Source of the DNA: Cystobasidiopsis lactophilus
Taxonomy: Eukaryota > Basidiomycota > Agaricostilbomycetes > Agaricostilbales > Chionosphaeraceae
DNA: 64,000 nt
Direction: 5' to 3'
Assembly: GCA_001599975.1 (NCBI GenBank)
Contig: BCIO01000002.1
Coordinates: 2,429,883 to 2,493,882, forward strand
Positions 22,501 to 34,153 of the stretch are shown here, in pieces. The position numbers were made by a program, and so were the translations under genes. The notes under the pieces are model-generated. The model did not search any database. It was not told where the DNA came from and worked only from the letters and a program-made list of their open reading frames with translations. Each line of letters opens with the position of its first letter. Positions within the stretch are counted from its first letter, which is position 1.

Positions 22501-25500
22501 CCTCAGACCCAGCGTGCCTCCACCCAAGCTACACAGCGTGCCTCCAGGCAGCATAGCACTTCTGACGACAGCGATGAAAACTTTGGCAGCGCGCGAAATG
22601 CTGGCCATTCCAGCCTCAAGCGCCGTCAGGGCTCTGACGGCGGCCGCTACAACAAATCTGTTTTGACCACGTCAACCATCGACAGAGTCCTATCGCCGCC
22701 GAATCGGTCTCAGTCGCTAGTCGCCCAGTTGGCCCTCCAATCTCTGCTCCTCCCTCAGATTGCCAGCGTCCACCCAACTATCGACCGCTCTTTGATGCAG
22801 GCGATCCTCTCCTCGGAAGGACCGGCTCTATTGTGCGGGCTGGAAGCGATCTGTCTATGCTTGGAGCGCTCCTTTTCCGTGCCGCTCGCCGAAGTCGACT
22901 CGGTGCTTGAAGTGGTGGGACGTGACCTGCTGGCATCCAACGCATACGAAACCTCTCGCAGCGAACTTCCCTTCAGTCTGACCATCCGCTTCTTGGCGGC
23001 AACGTCGTCTGTTTGGATCAGACATAGCACAGGTGACGACAGCGTCAGCCAGGAGAGGGCAGAAACCGGTCCGCTTTCGAGCTTGGTGGGCACTTTGTGC
23101 ACCTGGGTTTCAGAGCTGGGCAACTCCCAAAAGCTCTTCACGTGGCGACTGCGTGCCGCACTTCTTCAGTTCTTGGATCTGTTTCTGGCCCAAGATCCCT
23201 ACGCCGTCAGCTGGCAGGCCACTGGCGATTCGTCAATCACACCGGCACTCCTCGTCGAAACGCTCCTAGTCGACACGGATTTTCGAGTTAGCGCCCTCGC
23301 CAGTGCCAGCGCCGCAAAGCTACTGGCATTGTACTCGACGAGAGTTGGCTTGATTGGCGGATACTTCGCACGGGTCATGGGGCAATTGGGGTGCCAAGAG
23401 GGGGATCAGCAAGGCAATCTGGTGCGCTGCTTGGCGCTCACCAACATTGTTGTCGCATCGGCCTATCTACGGCGGTCGGTCTACGACAACCTGGTGACCA
23501 CTACCGCAAGTGTCAAGGCATACGACCAGCACATTGTCACTCTCTTGGAAGCCGCCGCGCAGCGTCTCGGCTTGTCCAGCATCAAAGAGTTCCACCGGGT
23601 TTTCGTCTCGTACATGGCGCGCCGGTGCTTGGCCGCCAACATCGAGATCTTTGAGATCTCTGACTCGGTTTTGGGCTACGCCACCCGGCGCGAGCGAGCA
23701 GAAGATGCCTTCGTCGCGATGGGCTCCTACTTCTTGCAAGCCTCCAGCATGCGGGATGGCCCCAGAAACTTTGACATGTTGTGCAAGGTCGTTCGGTGCG
23801 AAGCAGCCTTCGCGCACCGCCAATGTCTGGCCGAAAACGTGGCCGAATCCATGCTGTATCTGGTCGACGACTTGGGTGGTGGCGACAGCAAGATTTCCTC
23901 CAAGATTCAAGAACTGGAGCGGTTCTGGAAGAATTTGAGCGTCCTGACCAGCAAGACCGACCTCGCCAAATCCTATGCTCCTGAAGAGCTGATCCGGCTG
24001 AACCTCGACAACATTGTCTTTGGCATCATCCGCCACCTCTACGCAGCCGACATCTCCGCGTCCGGGCCTCTCACTGCAGCAGTCAACTACGCCGAGTCGC
24101 AAATCTCAAACTCTAATGGCCAGGTGGCCTATTGGCTCCAGCAGTGGATCGACCCGGAATCTCTCATGGACATCGAACAGATCGACAACGTCTATGCTCC
24201 CCACGCCGTCCTCACAGTCATGGTCTGGCTTAACTCCAAGCTTGGCTTCCTCTCCAGCCCGGCCGTCGTCTACTCCGTCTGCAACCGATTGATCATCGCC
24301 ATTCGAACCAACCCGTTCGTTGACTCCCAACTGCGCCTGCTTGCCATCCTCAAAGTTTTTCTCGCCTTTTCTCACCGCGCTCTGTTTGACCTGGGAGTGC
24401 TCAGGATGCTGCTGAACGGAGTGGCATGCCTCTATCAGGACTGCGAGGCATTAACCCCTCCAGCATTCCACCTGATGAAGGCTCTGATGCGCTTCTACGT
24501 CTATCGCTCCACGAATGGCCGTGCGTCAAGTGATGCCAGCATGGAATATCTGGAAACCTTTCCCGGCGTCGTCTTTACCTTTGGACGTGCGGCCATCAAG
24601 CACGATAATCCCGAGGCTCTCGGGTGTCTAGACAACATCATCAACTTTCTCAAGGAGCTAGTGGTCGCCGATTCCGACCCCGAGATCGCGCGGCAAGCTC
24701 GGCTCGCTCTTCTTTTGGTCGACCCGAACGGCGGCCACACCAACGATCTCGCCGTGTCCTACGTCTGTCGCCTCATCAGGACCTGCCCCGTACCCGACGG
24801 CCGCTTCTCACTGATCTCCAGCCTGCTTCATACGCTCAAAGAGAAGGAAGGCAACGAAGACGTGGCGGACAGCGTGGAGGTGCAGCAGGCTGTCTGGCAT
24901 TTGTTGGCTAGCGTTTCGCCGCAAACCGTCATCCAGCCGTCACAAGCCTACGATCTGGCCTCGCTGCTGTGGCGAACGGGTGGAAAGGTTTCGCCACCTT
25001 TATTGGGAGCCTCCGCCAAGCGCTCCGTCCAAGATTCGGGCGCCTTGCACCTCCCGGTCTTGGTGTCTGATCGAGGACCCGAGCGCCAGCCGAAGTTTGA
25101 TGAAGAAAATCTCCAGATGCAGCTTGTCGACGCCACGGCCTCGCTGTTGCTCTCTAGCGACTTGTCCTTGATCGCGGCCGCTTCTGGCACTCTGAAGGAT
25201 TTGTTCAACACGCAGCCTGCCGGCAGTTACGAGACGGCCATCGCAGAGGAAGACTTTTCTCACGACATCGTGCTCTTAGCAGCCCCCGAGCTCCGGCGGC
25301 CTTTTGAATCGTCGCACAAGAACAACGACCGATCGCTTGAAGAGCTGAGCAGCACGCCCTGGCTTAACTACGCTGCTGACTTCAAAGTCTGGCTGCCTTC
25401 CCTCACCAAGCTCTTCTTCGCCGTCCGGGCGCAAGATGCGCATTTCTTCGAGCCGTTCGCACGGTCTGAGCTGCTCGGCAACACAGCTTTCATCTCGCTT

Positions 25501-28500
25501 CTCTTACCTACTCTAACGCTCTCCATCTTGCGGTCCACCAAAGAGTCTGGCAAATCCGCGCTCTCTCTTTACTTTTCAACTTGCCTTGCCGAGCCAGGGA
25601 CGGACGCTGCTGTTGTCAAGACCATCGTCAACACCATCATGTATCTCCGCAACTTCCAGCGAGAACAAGACAGCCGCGGTCATGCCTTGAGCGGCAACCA
25701 ATGGCTGGATGTTTCGTGGCTTCTAGTTGCTCGGAAAGCCCTCCAAATCGGCGCGCCTCTGACCGCACTGCTCGCGGTCGAGCTCGATCACGAGCTGCGA
25801 CCTGCCGACAGGAGTGATGTGGCGGCTCAAGAGTGCCTATACTCCGTGTTTGTCTGCACCTCTAGGCCTTACCCAACCTCAACGCTGACTGGTAGTCCGT
25901 TCAAACAGCTACGAGCACTTGGATGAGCCGGATGGCTTCTACGGTGTGCAAAACCAGGACGCAACCGATGGCTTGCTCCGCAAGTTCCGCCACGAGCAAC
26001 GCCACCTGGCCTCCTTTGAGATGGATAGCGCCCTTTTCGAGGCCGACCACTCTTCAGGCCGCTTCGATGTCTGTGCGTCGCTCTCGCAACTTGGCTTTTC
26101 TTCTTTGGCCACCATCGTCAACTCCGCCTCTCGCGGCTCTCCTACCTCTTCCGCCGTCCAAAAACAGCTCGCTTACAACTTGGCCTGGCGGACAGACACG
26201 TGGGACCTCCCTGCTGTCCTCGAACCCACTCTTGGCGTCGGGTCCATCGCCCTGTACTCGGCCTTGAAGTCGATCCATCAGAACCAAGACCCAGCGGCCC
26301 ATTTCGACATCCTTAGCAATTGCGTGACCAATCAAACGTTGGAGGTGGGCCTCAACATCAACCCCGACAACCCGTTTGTCAAGAGCGAATCCCTGGGCTC
26401 TCTTCTCGCTCTTCGCGAGGTCAAAGTCTGGATTGAGTTGCAGCGCGAAGGCAAATTGGAAGCAGACCTTGCCTCCGGTCGGATCAAAGACTTTCCTAGC
26501 CAGCTCGAGTCCGCCCCTTTCACTGTCCTTGCTGATGAAACACCTAATGGTCGATTTTTCCCCCAGTCATGTCAATATCGACACGGTCCTTCAGACTCGG
26601 CTCTCCCTTCTTCGAGCCGAATCAAAGCGTGAAGAATCGCTCCAGCTCGGCGACATCGCCACAGACCCCTTGGTCAACGTGCTCGAAGCTCAACAGGCCA
26701 TCCAGCTTGTTTCAAGCGAGGCAGCGCGCCAAGCTGGACGGCCACAAGTTGCGCTCAACTCCCTCGCTGTGGCGCAAGCCATCCAAGCCAAGCTCGATTC
26801 GTTCGAAAGGAGTGCCGATGTCAGTGTCCTGCACAAGGAAATGGCCAACGTCTACTGGGAGCGCAAGGAGCACGCGACGGCTTTGGCTGTCTTGACGCAG
26901 CTCAAGAATCAGATGGAGGCCAAAAGCAAGAGCAAGAAGCACCCCGAGAAAGCCCACCTGCTGGCCAAACTTGTAAGCTCGCCCACGACATCATAGGCAA
27001 CTCCTCCTCCTGTTTGACATGAGTGTCCGTTTGCTCCAGGGGTCTTGGATCGCGGAGGCTCGACTCCAACCAGCGGCTGCCATCCTCAACCAGTTCTTCC
27101 ACGCCGCCATTGACGCCGTTCCCACCAACGCAATCTGCTCGGACTACGTCGACGTCAACTTTCAATTCGCTGTGTTTGCCGATCGCCAATTCTCAGCTTT
27201 GGTCCCGCAAGTGCCTCTGATGGAGCAGCAAGAGCAACAAGCTATGCGGAGGAGGGGCCAGCTGCGCGAGCTCGAACGCCAGCACAAGCAAGACTCGAGC
27301 ATGACGGAGGATGTCACCGACAACCTGAAGGCGCTGGAAGTGGAGCTGGAGCGCGTCAGATCCTTCAAGCTCGAGTATGAGCAATTCCTGGCTCTGACCT
27401 TGGAGCAGTTGGCTCTGGTCCTGGAGCTTTCGGACGACCACGACGACTTGGTGTTTCGCTTGACGTCGCTCTGGTTTGGTCACACCTCCCAGACTGCCAT
27501 TTTGGACACCTTTCAAAAGTCCTTGAAGAAGATTCCGACTTCGAAGTTCGTCTTTCTCGTCTACCAGCTGACAGCGCGCGTCACCAAGCAGCAACTGCCG
27601 GCCAATTCCTTCCAAAAGGGCCTCACTGGACTGCTCCAAAGCATCTGTCTTGCGCATCCCTACCACATCCTGCACCAAATCTATGCGCTCCGCCATGCCA
27701 ACGCCGGACTCTCGCCGGCCCCAAACACCAAGAAGTCAAACCCTGGTTTGAAACGCAACAGCCTCCAGTCCCAGTCCTTCGCCACAGAGAGCAACTCAGC
27801 TGAGGCTCGGGCTTATGCAGCCCAAGAACTGTACGACAAGTGCCGCAAGAACCAAGCATTCGCTGAAATCGCCAAGTATGCCGACATGGCATGCAGCGCG
27901 TACGCCGAATGGGCCATGTTTGACGTCGACGAGGGCGGCAAGAAGAGTGGAAAGAAAAAGGCGGGCAAGCTCAAAATCCCGCAGGACATGAAGATCATGA
28001 AGTTGCGCAACCTCCCGTTCCCTGTCGCCACCGTCTCCATCCCTGTCAGCAAAAGCGGCAGATATCACGACTTTCCAACGATCGCCTACTACAGTGACAC
28101 CTACTCGGAGGCGGGCGGGCTTCACCGACCTCTCATCACCGACTGCTACGATGAAAGCGGCCGACAGCACCGGCAGCTGGTATGTGCCTGCTATTGTACC
28201 AGAGGAGCTCAAGTCTTAAAAGCATCTCCCCCCCTACAGTTCAAAGGCGGTGATGACACCCGCCAAGACGCTGTCATGGAGCAAGTCTTTGAACTGGTCA
28301 ACCGCTTGCTGCAGCAAGATCCTCAAACCTCCAAGCGCCAGCTTCAGATTCGAACCTATCGTGTCGTTCCGCTCTCTCCAGAAACAGGCGTTCTCGAGTT
28401 TGTCACCAGCACCCGGGCCATGGCCGAGTTGTTGACCGACTTGCAAAAGCGCTACCGCCCTTCAGACTGGCAGTTTCTCGATTGCCGAAAGCATATCAAT

Positions 28501-29363
28501 GGCCCGTTCAAGAACGGGAGCGCCGACGCAGACAGGATCGCAGCGTACGAAGCATGCGTGAAGAACATGCAGCCCGTCTTCCGGCTCTTCTTCTTCGAAA
28601 GTCACAAGCAGCCTTCGCAGTGGTTCGAGCAGCGCCTGAAGTACTCTCGAAGTGCTGCCGTCGTCAGCATTGTCGGCTACGCTCTGGGCATTGGCGACAG
28701 GCACTTGAGCAATCTGCTGCTGGACAAGAGCCAGGGCGAGGTCGTCCCCATCGACTTCGGCATTACCTTCGATGCTGTAAGTTCTCGATTCATTGCCCTG
28801 GGGATCGCCGTATTGGTGTCAAGACGTGTCTACAGGGCACCAGACTCCCATGTCCGGAGCGCGTCCCCTTCCGCCTGAGCCCTAACATGATCGATGGCTT
28901 TGGCATGACTGGAATTGAAGGCGTGTACAAGCGGTGCTGCGAAGAGGTGCTTCGCCTCCTGAGGGAGCAGTCGTCCATTATCCTCACCATCCTGGATGTC
29001 ATCAAGTACGATCCTCTCCAAAAATGGTGCGCTCTTTCTGCAAACTTTGGTGCTGTTGCTTAATAGTGCCACAGGGAGACGTCTGAAGCCAAGATCCGCA
29101 ATCTGCAAGGCTCCCAAGCACCGGTGCAACCTGGCGGCGGCGGCCGCTCGTCCCGAGCCTCGCTCAACCTCCCAGGCACGCCCAGTGAAACCCAAGAGAA
29201 GGCGGAAGGCGTTCCGGCTTTGGCAGTCCAGGCGCTGGCCGCTGTGTCCACCAAGCTGTCCAACAGCCTGAGTGTCGAGTACAAAGTCAACGAGCTCATC
29301 AACCAAGCTACTGATGGCGCTCGCGTCGCGTTGATGTTCCCGGGGTGGCAGCCATACATGTGA
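19535..29363 (+). CDS. TEL1: Serine/threonine protein kinase Tel1 (ATM)
   Basis: PIKK kinase that senses double-strand breaks via MRX/MRN and maintains telomeres, in the nucleus. It is roughly 3,100 residues after removal of at least seven introns. The N-terminus has a TAN-like basic stretch (EQAKARAEGIAKFRDHF) and then about 2,000 residues of alpha-solenoid repeats. A FAT domain begins around 26.6 kb (LVNVLEAQQAIQLVSSEA onward). The kinase domain shows FKGGDDTRQDAVMEQVF, the catalytic GYALGIGDRHLSNLLLD and activation segment VPIDFGITFD. The extreme C-terminus is a FATC domain, VNELINQATDGARVALMF and GWQPYM, ending at TGA 29361-29363. A Gly/Ser-rich insert (about 29110-29170) lies between kinase and FATC. 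ATG 19535 is chosen over the upstream open frame because that overlaps the ARG7 promoter and start. Confidence 0.93.
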
Positions 29364-29499
29364 AGCAGGTTGTGATTGTATTTGTTCCAGGCATGTATTG
29401 TACCCTTTCTTCAAGCCATAGTCTATGAAGGACGCCACCGCGCCACTTCTCCCCGCCTTTCTGGCAGCGTCCTCCCACCTTCAACAGCAGCAGCGAACG

Positions 29500-30138
29500 A
29501 TGGCCGCCGACGCCGCTATCTCTGGATCGTGTCACTGTGGGCAGGTCACATGGACTGGCGTGCCCGCAATGGGGCTCAAGACTTGCGTGTGGTGAGCGAC
29601 GCCACTGCCACCGCCTATGGACACTCTCTGAAGCCCGATCGGCCAGCCACTGCCTCGATTGCCAACGGATTACATCGACCTCGTTCTCCACAATGTTTTT
29701 CGTGCGGATGGACACCTTCAGAGTGGAAGGCCCGAGCAAAAAGTATCAATATGACAACGAGTGGGATCGGGTGAGTGGCGAAAGTCGAAAGTCGCCTGTG
29801 GGACCTGCTTGACACTCTTCAGTGGGTGTGGTTCAAATTCTGCCCGAATTGCTCCACAATTGTCGAGAGCCGGGCCACCCACCGTGAGCTCGGATTGCCA
29901 CCAAGGATCACCAGTGCGGCGTGTCGATTGATCTCTGAATGCAGACCCCGATGACATGGCAGTGGTCGCGTTTGGCACAATAGACGACCAGTACAAGAAA
30001 GACGTGGATCCCACTCCCATCCTCGAGTGCTTCACAAGGACGAGGATGCCGTTCTTGTCGGCTAGCCGGGCGCCGCAGTTCCAAATGCTCCCCACAGCAG
30101 AGGAAGTGGCCGCGTTCTCGGGATCGCAGGATGGTTGA
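29500..30138 (+). CDS. GFA/CENP-V domain zinc protein
   Basis: Small (about 155 aa) member of the glutathione-dependent formaldehyde-activating/CENP-V family, a zinc-binding beta-sandwich. The biochemical role of most fungal members is unproven. Four short exons join as GSCHCGQVTWTG, then CHCLDCQRITSTSFSTMFFV, then FKFCPNCSTIVESRATHH, then PDDMAVVAFGTIDDQYKKD. The zinc ligands are the C-H-C, C-H-C-x-x-C and C-P-N-C clusters. Every splice restores the expected spacing, including the phase-2 join that creates CVCHCLDC. The gene starts 136 bp after the TEL1 stop on the same strand. No targeting signal is seen. Reading any single frame would miss the protein. Confidence 0.85.
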
Positions 30139-30445
30139 CGAGGTGTAGCTGAAACTGCATATTGAGGCTGCTGGGCGGGTGGGCGACCAAACCCGCGGAT
30201 TTCGCCACCTACATAGTCTCGAAAATGGCTTCTCTCTCGCCGACGCCCAGTTGAGAGCATTGTTTCATAGCGTTCGTTTGATGGTCGTTTCTCAAGAAGA
30301 GTGTCCTCCCTCTTCGATCATGGCTGCCGCCGGACAGGAGCCTCGAACAGGAGCTGTCCGGGCGCCCTCTCGTCTTTGATGCGCCGGCTGGGTGTGAGCG
30401 CTGCAGGCTCAAAACGGACCTTCTGGCTTGCTTTTCTGCTCGACG
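30139..30445. other. Intergenic, promoter of the membrane protein gene
   Basis: About 300 bp between two plus-strand genes with no coding signal recognised. Confidence 0.4.
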
Positions 30446-32592
30446 ATGTCTCTCAAACGCCATCCGTATGAGGCCAGAACGCCAAACTCTGAAAGCCAGG
30501 CTTCCTTCTTACACCAGCATGTTGCCTTAGACGAAAAAGTGTCACCGGGTTCGAAGGGCCTGCCCGCCTTTCACAAGCCGCTGGACCGGCAAGCGCCTGT
30601 ATTTCTAGGCATCCCACTCTCTAAGGGCGTTGTGTGGCTGCTTGCGTCGTTGGCCGCGACGCTCGTCTTCCCGAGTTTCCACTTCGCGTTGAACTCGCAT
30701 CTGGATCAGATTCCTGTCGCCGACTTTTGGCTCCCTCAGGCCTGGGTGGGCCGTCTGGCCAACATTCTAGCTCTAATATCCGGGACATTGGCGGTGGTGC
30801 GTGTTATTTCGCTAGCCATCGCACAATATAGGGTGCTGATGACGCCCAGATTGCCATCTCGCAAGCTTGGGTCCAAGTAGTCTGGCTCACTGCCCGACGG
30901 CGTGCCCTAACTTTAGACGAGATGGATGCTGTTTTTGCCACTCTCACGGACAAAACGACGTACCTGCAGCCACAAAGACTTCGGCGCGCATCGCTCGTGG
31001 CCACTTTGGCGCTGCTCTCCTTCACTTGCACCCCTATCAGCCAGCTAACTCCCGGTTCCTTGACTGTGGAAGTCGCTCCGTATCGGTCAATCCTTTGCGA
31101 TAATCCCTCGGCAAACCTTTCTGTTTGGGACATCTCCCAACTAGGCTCAGACTTCACCTTTAAGGATAGCTCGCCCATGTCAGATGCTGTTGTGTTCCAG
31201 GTGGCCACCTCGGGGGCACCCCTTCGTGCTAGAGATCCCGCACAATGGTGAGTGCTCTTAGGTTTCATCTTCGGCCTGCTAACCCACAAACTTGCAAACA
31301 GCGGTCAGACCAACCGCACGACTTGCTCTTACATTTATGAAAGCACCTTTCTGGCGAGTGTGGGCCTAACAGCCACGTATCAATTGCTGAGGCTCGGATC
31401 AGGCACCCACGTTGAAATGCTCGGCTACCAGCCACGACAGCTATGAAAACGGTTGGCCTCAGACTGCAGGTGGCATGGATAAAACGGGTGTGGTATGGGG
31501 ATTAAAGACGGCTGATGGGCTCGGAGGTGGTGGTGATGGGGAACAGCCGATCCAAGTCGATTGGCACTCTTCCTCCAACGACAGCTCGACCGACCCTCCA
31601 TTGATTGGAACCTGGGGATCAAGCAACTGCACTGCGTACGCGTCCACCATTGCGGTGAAAGTCGAGCAGATCGCTGGCAACCAAACGGTCACCTCTTCAG
31701 TGGCTGATCAAGGTAATATTATTCTTAAAGCTGGGCAACCGGCGGACGGCACAGCATATACTCAAGCCCAGTTGGACGGTGAGCGCCTTCTTGCTTCATT
31801 TGCCACCGCGCAGACGGTGACTCACGTTCTGTCCTTGCAACGACCACTACAAAGGCATGTGGAGTTTGTTGAAGAGCTTTACGAACCTGCTGGGAGGCGC
31901 GTCATCCTACGAACACGACTCTGGCACAGGCTCGTATGTGTACTGTAAGTGTAGTTGGCCGCCTTTGTCGAAGGCCGCAATTCAGCTCATTTGTAAGGAC
32001 CCGACAGCCACCAGCTCTCACGTAGAGATCACGACGATCCCGACGCTGCTGTTCAACCAGAGCGGTTATGGCACCGCGCATGTCAACGATGGTATCAATG
32101 GCGGGATCGAGAAGACCGGACACGCCTTTGAACTTGTTTGGGGCGATGTTCCAGGTGGCCTCGAGAGTCTGATGCTGGTGAGGTCGTTTATTGACCTATT
32201 CCTCAAGCGCTTGACTGACGCCGGGTGTGGCATCCATCCAGAACGTCAGCGCCTCCTTGCTCTCCATGGCCGATTTCGGCACAGTTCGTGCGCCCTGCCA
32301 AATCTCTTCTGGTCAGGCTGTCTACAAGTTCAACCCGAGCGGCCTTTGGGGCTTCTACGGTGTGGTCCTTTTCTTCGCCTTCGTCTCGGTCGTGGTCGGC
32401 ATCCACTCCATCAAAGTCAACAACTTTGATGGCGACACCAAATTCTCGTACTTGGCGGCTTCACTGGCGACTCCCGCCATTTCAAACTTGCTGATGAACG
32501 TCAGGCCAGGGGATGAGCATGTTGGGCTGGCCTATGCGCAACTGCAGTACGCCGCAGACACCAGCCGGCGATTCGAGGTGGTGCACGCTTGA
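30446..32592 (+). CDS. Multi-span membrane protein with large extracellular loop, unknown function
   Basis: I do not recognise a named family. The spliced product starts MSLKRHPYEARTPNSES and shows four hydrophobic segments: GVVWLLASLAATLVF, ILALISGTLAVIAISQ (created by splicing a 56-nt intron after GGCGGTG), SLVATLALLSFTCT, and a C-terminal FYGVVLFFAFVSVVVGI. Between the third and fourth spans lies a loop of roughly 350 residues rich in Ser/Thr/Asn with N-glycosylation sequons (NLS, NRT, NCT, NQT, NQS, NVS) and several cysteines. The tail after the last span is cytosolic. At least six introns are needed; those in the loop (31250-31460 and 31780-32230) were placed less surely. The topology suggests a plasma-membrane protein displaying a glycosylated ectodomain. 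Confidence 0.65.
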
Positions 32593-32839
32593 GACTACTG
32601 TCCAGCCGGCGATTCGGGGTGGTTTGCACTTAGCATTCCTGTGTTGTAGCTAGCTCTGGAAGCCAAGCTCCTTAGCATAAACCACAAGGCGACCGCGACG
32701 ATCTTCGTGTTTACATGTTTTGTTTTTTTGGGGGCATTCCCCCTCGGTGTTTGTCTTGGCCCTCAGCCACGACCTCGCCTCACGAAGTTTTCCTCGCCAC
32801 GACCACTCCACACTCTTTTGAACACCACACCAGCCCAAA

Positions 32840-34071
32840 ATGCGCACTTCATCGATCCTCGCTTTGGCCCCTCTCGCCCTTCTGGCTGGCGCACAAAACG
32901 TCCCAGCCTCCGCCTCGGAATCCGACGTGACCCTTGTTGAGGCGGAGTACAGGAACTCTGGCTTTGAGACTGCCCTGCCCAACTCGCTCGCCTTTGGCGT
33001 CCCCCTGGCCGCGCAAGGGCTGCTCACCCCTGTCTACGCGGGCGAGGTGATCGACCTTGCTGCTCTGGGCCAGGATCTCTCCAAGGATGCAGTGGCCGCT
33101 CTGCCCGCTGGTGTGTTCTTTGGTCTTCCCTTTTGCCCTGTAATTGGACCTCAAGAAGCCAAACGCGTCTACCAGTCTACTTCACCCCTCTTGCAAACTC
33201 GACTGCACTTTTCGGCTCAGAGACCTTCACCTTGATGCTGGCCGACGCCGTGGGTTCCCTCTCTTGCGCTCTCTCCCTTGGTTGTAGTCACTAAAGATGC
33301 GAGCCATGGCACAGTCGGCTGTCGGTGGCGAGGATCCCGAAGGAGAATATGTCCACTTCCTTGCCAATGGCGTGACGTTCGGAGCGCCCGCCTCTGCCAC
33401 CAACGTGACGCAACTCGCGGATGTCAGCGAGACCATCGTCTACTACGCTGGCCCTGGGTGGGTCAAACTTAATTTGATTCGCTTCAGTGACTTCAAGCTA
33501 ACGCACTGTGGCCCTGCCAGCCCTCTGACTGGAAGCGGTGTCCATCGCTATGCCTGGTTGCTGGTGAGCTCCTATGCGAAGAAAGCCCGAGCTTGCCCAG
33601 GGCTTTCTTTTCACGACCGATGGGATAGGGGCTGACATTCTTTTCTGCGCCTGACAGTTCCAACAGCCTGCCGGCTTCACCGCGCCGACCGCGTTCTCCA
33701 CTGCCGGCACCTCGCCAAGTGAGCTCCTCCATTAAAAGCGGTCCGGTTTTGACTTACCCAAATTTTGCCACCGTACAGCCCACTTTGACTTCGCCGAGTA
33801 CGTGAGCAGCTCCGGCCTGGGCGACCTCGTCGGCGCCAGCTTCTTCACCGTCACGGCTACCGGCGCTGCTACCTTCACCGGCGAGTCCACCAGCGCCGCC
33901 ACCGCCACCACGTCCGCCGCCTCCAACGCCAAGTCGACCGCCTCCAAGGGCACCAGCTCCACCTCGTCCGGCGCGGCTGCCTCCTCGACCTCTGCTTCCT
34001 CTGGTGCCGAGTCGCTCAAGATGGGCTTTGCTGCTGCCTTCGCCGGCGCCGTCGCGTTCGCCCTGCTCTAG
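32840..34071 (+). CDS. Secreted GPI-anchored PEBP-family protein
   Basis: Phosphatidylethanolamine-binding-protein fold on the cell surface. The signal peptide MRTSSILALAPLALLAG is followed by a PEBP core assembled from several exons: YFTPLANSTALFGSETFTLM with ADA, EGEYVHFLANGVTF, IVYYAGPGPLTGSGVHRYAW (the ligand-pocket G-P-x-P...H-R-Y signature), LLFQQPAGF, and ASFFTVTAT. A long Ser/Thr/Ala-rich stalk (about 33865-34010) and a hydrophobic end GFAAAFAGAVAFALL indicate GPI attachment. The join at GPG|PLTGSG restores the signature and is well supported. PEBPs bind anionic ligands and can modulate kinases or proteases; for an extracellular fungal form the ligand is unknown. Stop TAG 34069-34071. 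Confidence 0.82.
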
Positions 34072-34153
34072 AGAGACGCGAGTCTCTACGTCATGGGGAG
34101 GACTTGAACATTTCGACTTTTCTGCTCCCATACTGCCTTGTTTTATACAAAAA

